A stretch of DNA of 64,000 nt from a virus, in IMG/VR virus record IMGVR_UViG_3300050821_004383, positions 1 to 64,000 of that record, one strand, 5' to 3'. The position numbers were made by a program, and so were the translations under genes. Below the pieces are notes generated by a model. It was given only the letters and a program-made list of their open reading frames with translations. It had not been told where the DNA came from and did no database searches. This document shows, one piece after another, positions 9,468 to 19,017 of the stretch; positions within the stretch are counted from its first letter, which is position 1; the number at the start of each line of letters is the position of its first letter.

Positions 9468-10766
9468 TTAGACTTTGACGCCATAAGAGCGTAATTTCGC
9501 CGCGTATTGCGGGTCCTTTACGCGTCTCTTCATTTCTTCTGGCTTCTGTTTCAGAAAATCTTGGAGAAATTCCTTTCTCGTAAGTGCCGGGTCTGGCGTT
9601 CCTGGTCTTTGTGCGCTCAAAGAACCTGGAGCGATGCCCCCGTTCACTCCCGGACGACGGGTCGCTGGTTGCACATTAGGTGCGGCGACAGGCGTCGGAG
9701 CCGTTGCTTCAACCGGAGGCGCGACGACGGCCACGGGTTGTGCGGGTACTACAGATGATGGCACTGCAACTGGCGTTTCCGCTCCCGGGATTGCCGGGGC
9801 TACGGGCGTTGTTGGAGTGGCGGTTGGTGTCGGATTAGCGACCTCAACAGCTTGTCTTGTTGCCACGGTTTCCACCTTGGCAAGTTTGTCACCCTGGTCG
9901 AAGAGGTCTTGAAATGCGGCCTCCAAGTTGTCCAAGGTATAATCTAGGTTGTGCTTTTCGAGATATTCCCCGAGGGCCTTGTTGTTGGCCTCGCACGGGT
10001 TATAATCGTGAAGGTGATTGCGCATGAACGTATTCGCGATTGTGCGACCGTCCTCGCGCCACTGCTTTTCCTTCAACTCTCGTTCTCTCTGCTGATACTC
10101 AGTCTCGATGACCTGATGAATGACATCGGTGACCTTAGCTGAGTCCTTCGACTCCAAAGCGATTCGCGCTGCTTCCGCGATTGCTTCCGGAGACAAAACT
10201 GTTTTCTCTTGCTTGAACGTCAGCTTCTGCTGCTTCAAGCGATGAAACGCGCGAGTCGCCTGGGTGTGAACCTCGCGCTTCTTAGCGAGGAACTCCGGGA
10301 GCGTACGCGCTTCCAAGTGTGTCGGGCGTCCGATAGCCTTGCCATCTTCGCCTACGACCTGATATTCTTCAACGTAACGGCTGACTACGCCGTTCGCGTC
10401 GCGAAGTACGGTGATGCCTAACTTCTTCAATTCTGAATCTTCTGCCTCGTACGGCTTTACGACGGGCACGGGTACAGTTTCCACTGGCACTGGCGGGACT
10501 TCCGCGACGACAGGCTGTGCGGCCATTGTCTGCGCTTCCGCTGCGAGTGCTTCCGTTGAGGGAGGAACTGTGCGAGCTAACTGGGAATCAACCTCAGCCT
10601 CTCGGGTCTGAGCCTCTAGCATCAGCTTAGAGATGTGAGTAGCTACTCCGCTACCACGGTCTCCCATCAGCTTCTGCATATCGGCTGCGGTCTTTGGGTC
10701 TTTCACGGCGGCAAAGATGGACTTCAAGTCCATTGCCAGCACGGCTTCGCGAGTTATTGAACTCAT
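9468..10766 (-). CDS. Probable scaffolding/capsid assembly protein
   Basis: This encodes 432 residues, located between portal and capsid genes where phage scaffolds usually sit. It is highly charged and Ala/Pro/Val-rich with low-complexity linkers (about residues 70-105 and 310-370), a central E/K/Q coiled coil (about 190-270) and a basic C-terminus (EEMKRRVKDPQYAAKLRS), which fits a scaffold coat-binding tail. The AAGGAAA ribosome site supports the start. Assignment rests on context and composition. Confidence 0.65.
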   Translation of the reverse strand: MSSITREAVLAMDLKSIFAAVKDPKTAADMQKLMGDRGSGVATHISKLMLEAQTREAEVDSQLARTVPPSTEALAAEAQTMAAQPVVAEVPPVPVETVPVPVVKPYEAEDSELKKLGITVLRDANGVVSRYVEEYQVVGEDGKAIGRPTHLEARTLPEFLAKKREVHTQATRAFHRLKQQKLTFKQEKTVLSPEAIAEAARIALESKDSAKVTDVIHQVIETEYQQRERELKEKQWREDGRTIANTFMRNHLHDYNPCEANNKALGEYLEKHNLDYTLDNLEAAFQDLFDQGDKLAKVETVATRQAVEVANPTPTATPTTPVAPAIPGAETPVAVPSSVVPAQPVAVVAPPVEATAPTPVAAPNVQPATRRPGVNGGIAPGSLSAQRPGTPDPALTRKEFLQDFLKQKPEEMKRRVKDPQYAAKLRSYGVKV

Positions 10767-10787
10767 GTGATTTCCTTATATTTGATT

Positions 10788-11159
10788 CTACTGCTTTCCC
10801 TCGGGAGAAGGAGATTTGACTACGGGCAACTGAAAGCGATTTTTCACGCCCTCGACAACCGTTGGGTTCTCTCGTTGCTGTACAACTTGAAACGCTTTAC
10901 GCTGGTGTACTCGAACTGAGTCGAGCACGTCAGCGGAAAACTTGTTCATGGCACGGGCCGTGGTTTGCAAACCCGCTAACTGCTCCGGATAACGCTCTAC
11001 TGTCGGATTCAACTTAATGACTTCCTCGGTTGCTTGACGGCATGATTCAGCCATCAGCCTCACGAGGATTTTCCATCCCGGTTGTGTCGTCAGTTGTGCG
11101 AGCGCGACCTGCTCTTCGAGATTTAGGCTCTCGCCCAAAACTTTACGTTCCTCAGCCAT
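10788..11159 (-). CDS. Hypothetical helical protein, 123 aa
   Basis: Small, mostly helical protein between portal and scaffold-like genes, with no membrane segment or signal peptide. Size and location suit a head-morphogenesis accessory. No family recognised. Confidence 0.6.
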   Translation of the reverse strand: MAEERKVLGESLNLEEQVALAQLTTQPGWKILVRLMAESCRQATEEVIKLNPTVERYPEQLAGLQTTARAMNKFSADVLDSVRVHQRKAFQVVQQRENPTVVEGVKNRFQLPVVKSPSPEGKQ

Positions 11160-11220
11160 TGGTTGCTTCCTTTACCCTTTCAGGTATTGTGTCAAGGGCG
11201 TCCGCCGACGCCCCCGATAG

Positions 11221-13329
11221 TTATAGAGATGTTGTTGCGCCGAAGCCTTGCGATTGCTCCGGGCCTGTGCCTAGTAACGACGGCTGGGTTGACTTCTCGA
11301 TAGAAGCACGCCAAGATTCGTTGCCCGCCTTGCCAAGTTGCTTCTGGTTTTCCAGCGTCTGTTCTTGTTCGAACTTAGACTGCTGCATCTTGGCTGCTGA
11401 TGCTGCCTGCGCTTGCTGCAATGCCGCTGGGCTGTTAGCATCGTGCTTCTGCTTCTCTTCCGGTGTCATTTCACGTAGGAACTTCTGACTGAACTTCCAG
11501 CCAGCCGCGTCCACGAATGCTTGGAAGATGGCAACTGCGTCGAACTGGTATCCAGCGTCGTTTGCGTTAGCAACGAATGTCGGGTTGTTCAACAACTGAA
11601 TCATGATTGGGAGCGCTTGAGCCATTTCTTTCTTGGCTCCCAGGTTTGCTCCCGCGAGAACTTCGTATTCAACCTTCGCGTTACGAAGGGCGATATGGTC
11701 AACCTTGAAGTCGTTACCAATCTTCTCGCCTAGAATGTCCTTGATGACCGAGGTCGGCAACAAGTCGTTGTCGAGGTCGTCCATCTGGAACATCCAGGGT
11801 TCGAAAACTTGGCGGATGAAACGTCCGGTTGGTCCATCGAGACGCGACGCGTTCGCGGCGACAACTGCTGCCGCTCCCGTTCCACTTCTCATGCCCGTCG
11901 TGCTAATGCCTGCGTGGCCTGCGCCTTGAACGACTTGTTCGTTCGCGCCCGAGGTAGCCGCGCCTGCTGACTGCGACTGCTGAATGAATGCGAACGCCTC
12001 TTGAGGCGGCGTCGGCATTTGTAGGAACTTGAAAGCCTTCTCAACGTCTTCTTCAACGTCGATGATGCCTCCCTGTTCCCAGCGAGTGTTTTGTGTTGGT
12101 GCGTTGAAGCCCTTCTTACGAAGAGCGACAGGTTGCAAACAGTAGGCCAGCAAATCAAGAGCGAGGTTCGTTACCCCCTGCTCAACAATCTGCTCACTAC
12201 CGATTAGCAAACCAAGTCCCTGACCGTAGAAGTTATCAGGGATGTTACGCCAATTAGCCGAGTAGAAAGGAATCTTTCCAAACGGGTTCGCTTCATTGCG
12301 AATAAGAATGTTGTGACCGTTGTAAATCAAGACGACGATGACCTTCTCGTTGTCCCAATACTCCAAGAGTTCGAGAGGTGCACGGTTCGGGTCGGCGGTC
12401 GATTTGTAGCTGCGCGGCTTCGCGTGCTGCAAATAGCCCATCATCCCTTCCGGGATGGTCATAGAAATGTTGTCTGGTCCCGGCGAGGTTGCCTTCGCAA
12501 ACATCGCACGAAGAACATCCGCTTCCGGAATAACGTAACCTTCCACTCCGCGTAGGCGGTCGAGGTCTTGGTACGTCGCGTAGTCGCGGTAAACAACCCA
12601 CTTCGCCGCGCGGATATCGCCCACACGGCATCCTGGGTCCACTAGAACCGTACGAATGTCGCAGAACTTTATCCACGGATGGGAGACCGTCTTCTTGTAG
12701 AACTCGATTTCGAAGTCGTCTGAATCCGGCGTGTCAATCGGCGCAACGGTTAGACCTTCCGGCGCGTTCACCTTTGGTGCGTAGCGCTTGTACTTCTTTT
12801 CGGTCTTCTGGTACTCGGTGTAGCCCCACTTCCAGATTGCTGTGCCTAGGAGCGCCATCTGCTCCAAACCGCGCTCAACTTCTTCTTCAAAGCGCATCGC
12901 CTTTAGTTGGAAGGTAAACAGAGCGGTCTTCGCGTCGATTACATCCTGGCTTGTGCCCGGACTCGGGCGAAGCAGGAAGCACGGGTCTTCATAGAAGATG
13001 CCGCCCATAATCTTTGGCACGATTGAACTGATGTGGTTCGAGACCATGAACTTCGGCACCGCCGAGTTCGCAACGTCGGTCCCACCAGCAACGTCGTTGC
13101 TCGAAATCGGAGACTGATAAAGCAAGTCCGACATCGTCCAACCGCTGGCCCACTGATTAATGTTGATGAAGTTGTCTGCGAGTTCCGCGTTGTTAAGAAC
13201 GAGTTTAATCGCAGCGGCGGCGTCGAACTGTACGGTCCCAGTATCCGAGTCGATGTAGGTATTGTCTACCGTAATCTCTTCGGCTGGCACCTGCTCTAAA
13301 TTGGCTATTGTTACGTCAACGTCGCTCAT
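11221..13329 (-). CDS. Portal protein
   Basis: This encodes about 702 residues. ATG at 13329 is chosen over a GTG three codons upstream because GGAG lies 5 nt before it; the start overlaps the terminase stop. Portal features: SSIVPKIMGGIF and PCFLLRP near residue 85-100, long charged helices around 110-150, W-KWGYTEY, and a C-terminal E/Q coiled coil (about 615-660). The terminase-portal-scaffold-capsid order confirms the role as dodecameric packaging vertex. Confidence 0.85.
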   Translation of the reverse strand: MSDVDVTIANLEQVPAEEITVDNTYIDSDTGTVQFDAAAAIKLVLNNAELADNFININQWASGWTMSDLLYQSPISSNDVAGGTDVANSAVPKFMVSNHISSIVPKIMGGIFYEDPCFLLRPSPGTSQDVIDAKTALFTFQLKAMRFEEEVERGLEQMALLGTAIWKWGYTEYQKTEKKYKRYAPKVNAPEGLTVAPIDTPDSDDFEIEFYKKTVSHPWIKFCDIRTVLVDPGCRVGDIRAAKWVVYRDYATYQDLDRLRGVEGYVIPEADVLRAMFAKATSPGPDNISMTIPEGMMGYLQHAKPRSYKSTADPNRAPLELLEYWDNEKVIVVLIYNGHNILIRNEANPFGKIPFYSANWRNIPDNFYGQGLGLLIGSEQIVEQGVTNLALDLLAYCLQPVALRKKGFNAPTQNTRWEQGGIIDVEEDVEKAFKFLQMPTPPQEAFAFIQQSQSAGAATSGANEQVVQGAGHAGISTTGMRSGTGAAAVVAANASRLDGPTGRFIRQVFEPWMFQMDDLDNDLLPTSVIKDILGEKIGNDFKVDHIALRNAKVEYEVLAGANLGAKKEMAQALPIMIQLLNNPTFVANANDAGYQFDAVAIFQAFVDAAGWKFSQKFLREMTPEEKQKHDANSPAALQQAQAASAAKMQQSKFEQEQTLENQKQLGKAGNESWRASIEKSTQPSLLGTGPEQSQGFGATTSL

Positions 13330-15626
13330 AGTCTCCACGGCCCTTTGTTACCGAAAACAACCATTCTTGGGTCCTTCGGCTTTTCAGGCTCCTGTGCTTC
13401 GGGTTCCGGTACAGTTACATCGCCCCGTTCACCTCTCACATACTGACGCCACGTTGGCGCGTGTACAGTAGGAGGCTGCTCGTGTCTTTGGCTATAAGGC
13501 GACCCGCCCGAGAACATTCGGTCGTACTGCATCTGCTTCAATTGTTTACGCTCGTACTCTTCTTGCGCTCTCTTCTCTTCTTCCGGGTCTACCCTGGATG
13601 CGGTAAACATTCTCTGGTCGAGGAGTCGAGTCGCTTGAGAAATAGCGTCTGGTATATCGTCTTTTCTTCCCTTCTTTGTCTCGCCCGTGAATCTCTCGAA
13701 CTGACGGTATAACTCGTCAATCCAAGGACCCGCGACGAAATGAAGGCGGTCATCCGCGAGCAAAATCTCCAAGCATTTGATTCTGTTTGATTTTGCGTTA
13801 AGCGTGTTTCCGGTTTCTACCCATCGGATGCTGCTCAAAACTTCCGGGCATCCATATCTGTTCGCGTAAGCAACCAGCACCAAGTTAAAGAGGTCGTGGC
13901 CTAATGATTTTTCAATCAAAGTTCTCGACGGTCTGTGCTTTCTTAAAAACAGCACTGTGTTATTGGCTAAGTCGGATGCCTTCCACTTATCGTAGTGAAC
14001 ATCCAAAACAACCAACTCTTGAGTGTTATCCGCTCGGGTGTGTATGCGGGATGCTGCTAGAACTGAAAAATCCGAACCCTTATTCTCTGAGTAAGCCCAG
14101 TCTAGCGTTACAACCACGTCTCCGGATTCAGGCGCGGCTGAGGCTCCGTAGGTGTGGGTGCGTAGAACTGCCTTCTCGAAGTGGACCGCTAGGTCGCTTA
14201 CTTCTATCGGGTCTGTTGCAATGTTCAAGTACTGGTTTTTGAAACCGCGCTCTTTGTACTCTTTCAGTTTGCTACGAAGAGCCTTCCAGTTCAGCTTGTA
14301 CGGGAACCACAAATCAACCATATCTTCTGTGACTTCGAAGACGCCGTTCGGCTTTTCCAGAAGTCGCTGATACTCTACTCTGAATTGCGACTTCGGTGTC
14401 CAGCACGAGAGGCACAGATACTTAAACGGTTCCGTCGAACTAACATCGTCCTCGTCAACCGCCTGACCCATGCGCCATCCGTACCAGTCTGTGGTGAAGT
14501 AGCGCGTACCGATAATGTCGGTGAATCCCCAACCCTCGACAAGAGCGTTGGTTGACTTAACTTTTTCTTTCAACTTCTCTCGAAGGTCTTCGTCCGCCGA
14601 GTTCTTGTCTTCTACGATATCGTCCAACTTTCTGATATCGCAGCGCTGTCCTACGAAAGACGAATCCAGCGACGTAATCCACACGTGCGGTTCTTTCGAG
14701 TTGAATAGCTGTGCTGGGCAAGTAATCGGCTGCTCAGAGCGGCCATCCACGCCCGTCAAAATATACTCTGGGAAGAGCATCTGAAATGCCGTCGGCTTTC
14801 CGCGCGGCGGCAGGTAAAAGTACTGCTTGACTTCTCCCATCAACTGATTCGATAGGCTCTTGACCGAAGTCATAATCATGACGCGAATGTCCGGGCAGTT
14901 CAACATCCACTGCACGGTATCCAGGCCGTCGATTGTAGACTTGTATCCGGAACGAGGAGCAAACAGCATCAGCGTGCGCGTCTCGGAGCCGTCTGCCGCG
15001 AAGCGCTGCTGTCTTCCGATTATGTCGTGCACGTCATCAAAGGTGCAGTCCGGGAAGTAGGCCCCATCAAAATTCTTCTGCACGAAGGCGTCGCAGATTA
15101 CCTGATGCGTGTCGTGAAACAGACTCTTTCCCACCAAGCGACCGAACCAGAACAGGTCCTTGCGTGCTTTGTCGCGCAGGTCAAGCCAATCTCGGAACGA
15201 GACAACCCGGTCAACTTCGAACGTCTTGCGATGCTCGATGTTGTTCGGGTCAATCTTGATGCCACCGATTTCGACGGCACGGATTTGAATCTTTTGCATA
15301 ACAGGAACCGGGAAGTTGCTTATCTTCTTTCCGGTCTTGTTATCCAGCTTCTCGTCTTCGTCGCTGATAATCGCAGAGGTTGCGCCCTCGTAAATAGCGA
15401 GCAACTGCACGGTGCTGCGGCACTCGCTCTTGTAGAAACGTCCGCTCTCGTCCAGTTCTTTTGCCCAAGCAAGATTCTCGTGATGCTCCTGCTCTCTTAA
15501 GGATTTTTCTGCTTCCTCGACAATAAGACTGGTTGTCGAGTAGGGTTCCGGCATACCCTTTTCACGTGCGCGTTTATTCGCTTGTCTACGACGGGCCGCT
15601 TCTCTTGACTGTTCTGCCGTTGCCAT
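13326..15626 (-). CDS. terL: Terminase large subunit
   Basis: This encodes 766 residues. The ATPase half carries an atypical Walker A, LFAPRSGYKST, near residue 225, followed by a DI/DIVED region about 340-350. The nuclease half has VTLDWAYSENKGSDFS (metal-binding Asp residues) and a later DDIPDAISQ Asp pair. The N-terminus is a basic helical extension. AGAGG precedes the ATG by about 6 nt. No separate small terminase was recognised nearby. Confidence 0.88.
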   Translation of the reverse strand: MATAEQSREAARRRQANKRAREKGMPEPYSTTSLIVEEAEKSLREQEHHENLAWAKELDESGRFYKSECRSTVQLLAIYEGATSAIISDEDEKLDNKTGKKISNFPVPVMQKIQIRAVEIGGIKIDPNNIEHRKTFEVDRVVSFRDWLDLRDKARKDLFWFGRLVGKSLFHDTHQVICDAFVQKNFDGAYFPDCTFDDVHDIIGRQQRFAADGSETRTLMLFAPRSGYKSTIDGLDTVQWMLNCPDIRVMIMTSVKSLSNQLMGEVKQYFYLPPRGKPTAFQMLFPEYILTGVDGRSEQPITCPAQLFNSKEPHVWITSLDSSFVGQRCDIRKLDDIVEDKNSADEDLREKLKEKVKSTNALVEGWGFTDIIGTRYFTTDWYGWRMGQAVDEDDVSSTEPFKYLCLSCWTPKSQFRVEYQRLLEKPNGVFEVTEDMVDLWFPYKLNWKALRSKLKEYKERGFKNQYLNIATDPIEVSDLAVHFEKAVLRTHTYGASAAPESGDVVVTLDWAYSENKGSDFSVLAASRIHTRADNTQELVVLDVHYDKWKASDLANNTVLFLRKHRPSRTLIEKSLGHDLFNLVLVAYANRYGCPEVLSSIRWVETGNTLNAKSNRIKCLEILLADDRLHFVAGPWIDELYRQFERFTGETKKGRKDDIPDAISQATRLLDQRMFTASRVDPEEEKRAQEEYERKQLKQMQYDRMFSGGSPYSQRHEQPPTVHAPTWRQYVRGERGDVTVPEPEAQEPEKPKDPRMVVFGNKGPWRL

Positions 15627-15643
15627 GAAAAACCTCTATTGGG

Positions 15644-15898
15644 TTACTGCTGGTCTAGCACCTTTTTAGCCTGCTCTCGACTTGCGAGAGCGGTATTGAT
15701 TTCGGGTGCTTCGTTACTTCTAACTCCCAAGAACTCGCCCGGGGCCTTTCGGGCCTCTCGTGCGTGGGAGTAATCGGTTCTTGGTTTAACTTCCGGAGCG
15801 AACGCGCTGGGCTTGTTGCCCGTAACGCTCTTGGTGAAATTGTTTGCTTTGTCGAGGGCCTTCTTCGCGCCCTCTAAAACGTTTGGTACTGAACCCAT
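15644..15898 (-). CDS. Hypothetical protein, 84 aa
   Basis: Short, basic, probably disordered protein (GAKKALDKANNFTKSV..., then P/R-rich). It is only 17 nt upstream of the terminase gene on the minus strand. A DNA-binding or small terminase-like role cannot be excluded, but no HTH is evident. Confidence 0.55.
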   Translation of the reverse strand: MGSVPNVLEGAKKALDKANNFTKSVTGNKPSAFAPEVKPRTDYSHAREARKAPGEFLGVRSNEAPEINTALASREQAKKVLDQQ

Positions 15899-15900
15899 CT

Positions 15901-16527
15901 TTAGCTCCCCGGCAGGTCGATATCTTCTTCGCTGTCGCTTTCTTTTACAAGCGGCTGAACTTCGTATCCGTTCGCGTTTTTGAAGACACCGATGATGCCG
16001 CCCGGTTCAACCTTCAAGCTGTCATAACTCTCGTCAAAGAGACGGGAGATTTCTCGGATGACTGAGCCGTGAACACAAGCTGCCGATGGCACGCCGCTGT
16101 CTTCCCCCACTTTGATAACTTTCAAAATAGCGGGGTCAACGCGGTCGCGAAAATGCTGTACGCTCTCGCCGCCCGGGATAGTCACTTCCGGATTATTGCG
16201 GTAGTACTCCATCTTCTCTCGGTTCTCGTCCGACTTCGGGAGACCGGAAAAATCTCCGGTATTCAAGCTGTCAAGATTATCCAACTTCGCTGACTTCATT
16301 CTCTTCGCTTTTTCCAGCGGTAGAAGAGTCTGAGCGGTGCGCTGCATGCCGCTGTGGTATAAAGCGCTCAACTTATATGCAGCCAAGTAGCCTGGGATTT
16401 CCTCCGCCTGAGCCTTGCCGTCCGCGTTCAGCGGAACATCAAGGTCCCCACGGAACTTCTCTTTTCCGTCCGGGGGATTATTCAGTTCGGTTTCTCCGTG
16501 TCTGATGAAAAACGCGATGATATTCAT
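15901..16527 (-). CDS. Histidine phosphatase superfamily protein
   Basis: This encodes 208 residues. FFIRHGETELN near the N-terminus is the RHG catalytic motif (phosphohistidine acceptor). ACVHGSVIRE (about 150-158) supplies the second His, and GGESVQHFRDRV matches the usual GES..F..R segment. The family dephosphorylates sugar phosphates, phosphoproteins or nucleotides; the substrate here is unknown. It sits 1-3 nt from its neighbours in the packaging operon, an unusual place for metabolic cargo. Confidence 0.85.
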   Translation of the reverse strand: MNIIAFFIRHGETELNNPPDGKEKFRGDLDVPLNADGKAQAEEIPGYLAAYKLSALYHSGMQRTAQTLLPLEKAKRMKSAKLDNLDSLNTGDFSGLPKSDENREKMEYYRNNPEVTIPGGESVQHFRDRVDPAILKVIKVGEDSGVPSAACVHGSVIREISRLFDESYDSLKVEPGGIIGVFKNANGYEVQPLVKESDSEEDIDLPGS

Positions 16528-17430
16528 TTACATCCAATGCTTCTTAAAGTACAGAACAATCGCTTCCAAAAGCGTTGGCTTCTTGGGAGTGATGTGGTCC
16601 TTGATGTCTTCCCCGTTCGGCGGTGCTTGAGAGCGAATGCCCGCTGACGCGTCATCCATGAAGTCTACGAAGTGGGTGCCCATCGGCATTACTATGGTTG
16701 CCATCTGGGTGCTAGGGAAAACGGCTTCTACCATCCCAACAATCTTGTGCGTGCTCGCGTCTACCACCGCGCTGCCGGATGCGCCCGGTCCAACGCCGAT
16801 GCTTACGAAGTAGCGGCTCTTGCACATGTGACTGCAAGCAGGTCCGCCTTCGTCGTACGTAATCTGCTTCGAGACGACCTTGCCCTCGATAACTTGTTTC
16901 ACGACGCCTAGAGAGAAGTTTGCATTCAATACCGGGGTACCGATTGCCGGAATCTCTTCCTGGTCTTTCAAAATTTCGATGACCGGATAATTGCGGAGGC
17001 TTTGAAATTCAAAGACCGCGTAATCGTATCTGTCGTCGGATGCGAACTTTATGAGGTGAATTTCATGAAGTACGGGCTTCTCGCTCAACGCGTCGGAAAC
17101 GTAGTACTTCCAACCCTTGTCTAGCGCTTCGTAGCTAAAGCAGTGTCCCGCCGTCAAACCAGCGAAACCCCCGCCGCCGTTCGCGTCAATCACGGTTGCG
17201 GTGCACGTGAAGTGACTTTCGAACTTGCAACCCCACACGTCGTAACTTCCGAACCAGCCGTCAACGACCTTGTAATCGCAGACCTGCTTCCCGGTGTAGA
17301 CGGCCAAGGTTGCCTTGGACAGCGTCTCTGAGAAGTCCGGCTGCGCGGTCTTAGCGAACGCGGCGGTTCCGAATAGAGATGCGGCTAACAACGATAGTGC
17401 GAGAAAGAGTTTCTTCATTCTGATTCTCAT
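16528..17430 (-). CDS. Secreted trypsin-like serine protease
   Basis: About 300 residues. ATG 17430 (or the ATG at 17418) is preferred over an upstream GTG because it begins a clean signal peptide: MRIRMKKLFLALSLLAASL..AFA. The catalytic triad is visible: GLTAGHCF (His), DDRYDYAVFEF (Asp) and GPGASGSAV (Ser). Cys pairs suggest disulfides and export. The C-terminus has a hydrophobic/aromatic tail. A phage-encoded secreted protease next to terminase is unusual. It could act in the periplasm during lysis or ride on the virion. Confidence 0.82.
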   Translation of the reverse strand: MRIRMKKLFLALSLLAASLFGTAAFAKTAQPDFSETLSKATLAVYTGKQVCDYKVVDGWFGSYDVWGCKFESHFTCTATVIDANGGGGFAGLTAGHCFSYEALDKGWKYYVSDALSEKPVLHEIHLIKFASDDRYDYAVFEFQSLRNYPVIEILKDQEEIPAIGTPVLNANFSLGVVKQVIEGKVVSKQITYDEGGPACSHMCKSRYFVSIGVGPGASGSAVVDASTHKIVGMVEAVFPSTQMATIVMPMGTHFVDFMDDASAGIRSQAPPNGEDIKDHITPKKPTLLEAIVLYFKKHWM

Positions 17431-17493
17431 GAGCAACTCTTGGCAGAGCACTGTCGCCCATACGCGGTTCCCGAAGGACCCCCTGCTCCGCGT

Positions 17494-17700
17494 TTACTTC
17501 CCGTCTTGGTCCGGATACTTTTGATACGTGAATGCGTGTGCGCCTAGAAAGCCGTAATACGCATAAACCGTGTTCTGAATACCTGACCCAATGTCGTGGC
17601 CTGTTTTGAAGTGGTACACAAAGATAGCAGCTTGAGCCGCAGTTCCTAGAATGATGTGGAACTTGTTTATGAGTAGGTCTAGCGCTTTGCTGAAATTCAC
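17494..17700 (-). CDS. Small membrane-type protein, 68 aa
   Basis: One or two weak hydrophobic segments (FHIILGTAAQAAIFVYHF; TVYAYYGFLGAHAFTY) and a charged tail. The start overlaps the previous stop as ATGA. Holin-like size, but topology is unclear. Confidence 0.5.
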   Translation of the reverse strand: MNFSKALDLLINKFHIILGTAAQAAIFVYHFKTGHDIGSGIQNTVYAYYGFLGAHAFTYQKYPDQDGK

Positions 17701-17885
17701 TTCTTGAATCCTTTCATGGTCTTGGCAAAATTTTTCATGTGCTTCATGTGCTCGCTGTCGCTATCGTGAGTCGCCAGCTTATCTTCCGGAATGGTCTCGC
17801 CTTGAGGCACACCGAGAGCACGGTGAAGACCACCCTTTCGTAGGTGATGCATCGCGCGATAAGGGGAAGCGTTGTGCTTAGCCAT
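17697..17885 (-). CDS. Hypothetical basic protein, 62 aa
   Basis: Short His/Lys/Met-rich soluble protein overlapping its neighbours by 1-4 nt in the operon. No known domain. Confidence 0.5.
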   Translation of the reverse strand: MAKHNASPYRAMHHLRKGGLHRALGVPQGETIPEDKLATHDSDSEHMKHMKNFAKTMKGFKK

Positions 17886-17886
17886 G

Positions 17887-18150
17887 TCAGGCTCCTGGCG
17901 TTAAGCCCGATGCTGTTGGCGGCGGTACTGCACCACCTTGAGGAAGCGCGTGAGGCGCTGCTTCCGCATCTGCCTCGCCTGGGTTCGGCGCGGAAGTGTG
18001 GTCCATCATGTGGTCCATCAAGCCGTCGTGGTCCGCCACGGCGCTCTTAACGTCCTTGTGAGCACCGTCCTTGTGCACGTGGTGCACAGTGTGGCTTCCG
18101 TCTTCGTGATGCTCAATGTGAGTATGTGTGAACGGGTGATGCTTTTTCAT
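17887..18150 (-). CDS. Histidine-rich protein, 87 aa
   Basis: The N-terminal 55 residues contain about 18 His in HTH, HEHH and DHMMDH patterns; the C-terminus is Ala/Pro/Gly-rich. This suggests metal binding, but may simply be a disordered virion peptide. No family recognised. Confidence 0.5.
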   Translation of the reverse strand: MKKHHPFTHTHIEHHEDGSHTVHHVHKDGAHKDVKSAVADHDGLMDHMMDHTSAPNPGEADAEAAPHALPQGGAVPPPTASGLTPGA

Positions 18151-18158
18151 AAATCCTC

Positions 18159-18833
18159 TTAAACCTGTTTTGCTTTACGCGCATTTCTAGCGCGTACGTA
18201 TTCGGAGTCCTCGGTCTTGGGCAAACTCTTTTGAGATTCGAGGCTAAAATCTTTCGACTTAAACTTGGGCTTGTCTGGAGGCGATATCAGTTTCTGTGCC
18301 TCTCGCCACTCCATGTGCTCGCCTTCGTGACCGTCACAGCAATCATCCCAATCAACGCTCTGACCTTTGTGCTCCGACATCGCGTCGGAAGTTTCATCCT
18401 GGTCTTTGGACATCAGCTTGCAAACGCCGTCTTCGCCTTTACCGTCGGTAACTACGAAGTGCTCGCAAGAAGCGCCGTCCTTAAAACCGCCGCAGTTGGT
18501 TCCGGTAGGAGACTTCGCCCACTCTAAACCAGTTTGGTCTGCTGCTTTCTCACCAACAGTGTTGACGTTGTAGACGACTTGGTCGTCCCCAACCGCCAGC
18601 GGAGTTCCTCCGCGTTGGTAGGTACAAACAGGCGTGTAAACCTGACCGCCCTTGGTGACGCGGTCGATGACGATATCAGGCCCATGAATCTGACAACGCT
18701 TTTGGTGCGCATACATAAACGCACAGTTGAAGCAACTCTTGGGAGCGTCGCCCGTGTCTTTACCACCGACGAACGCTAGCGCCCATCGTTGTACGCCGGA
18801 AGCTGGTTCGATTTGTACTAGCTTATCCGCCAT
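18159..18833 (-). CDS. Cys-rich hypothetical protein, 224 aa
   Basis: ATG at 18833 is preferred because AAGAGG lies 7 nt upstream; the longer frame starts inside the preceding gene. About residues 35-75 show CFNCAF...RCQIHG...PVCTYQRGG, reminiscent of high-potential iron-sulfur or zinc-binding loops. More Cys follow in the middle (NCGGFKDGASCEHF, DDCCDGHEGEH). Function unknown; metal binding is inferred. Confidence 0.55.
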   Translation of the reverse strand: MADKLVQIEPASGVQRWALAFVGGKDTGDAPKSCFNCAFMYAHQKRCQIHGPDIVIDRVTKGGQVYTPVCTYQRGGTPLAVGDDQVVYNVNTVGEKAADQTGLEWAKSPTGTNCGGFKDGASCEHFVVTDGKGEDGVCKLMSKDQDETSDAMSEHKGQSVDWDDCCDGHEGEHMEWREAQKLISPPDKPKFKSKDFSLESQKSLPKTEDSEYVRARNARKAKQV

Positions 18834-18843
18834 ACCAATCCTC

Positions 18844-19017
18844 TTACTTATTGGATTCTTTTCTAGCCGCACGCGCTGCCGTATAAGACGGCTTCTTGAC
18901 GTGCTCCGGAACGTGCTGTCCCTTCGATGCAGCATCCCACTCGGCAAGCGCTTTCTTCCCTAGTATCTCCGGGTGCGCGTGTAAATAGCCTCGTTGTGCG
19001 GCAGACTTGAACGGCAT
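18844..19017 (-). CDS. Small hypothetical protein, 57 aa
   Basis: ATG at 19017 overlaps the upstream stop as TAATG. The sequence MPFKSAAQRGYLHAHPEILG... is the KSxAQR-start type common in phage late regions. Ala/Lys-rich and helical. Likely real. Confidence 0.6.
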   Translation of the reverse strand: MPFKSAAQRGYLHAHPEILGKKALAEWDAASKGQHVPEHVKKPSYTAARAARKESNK

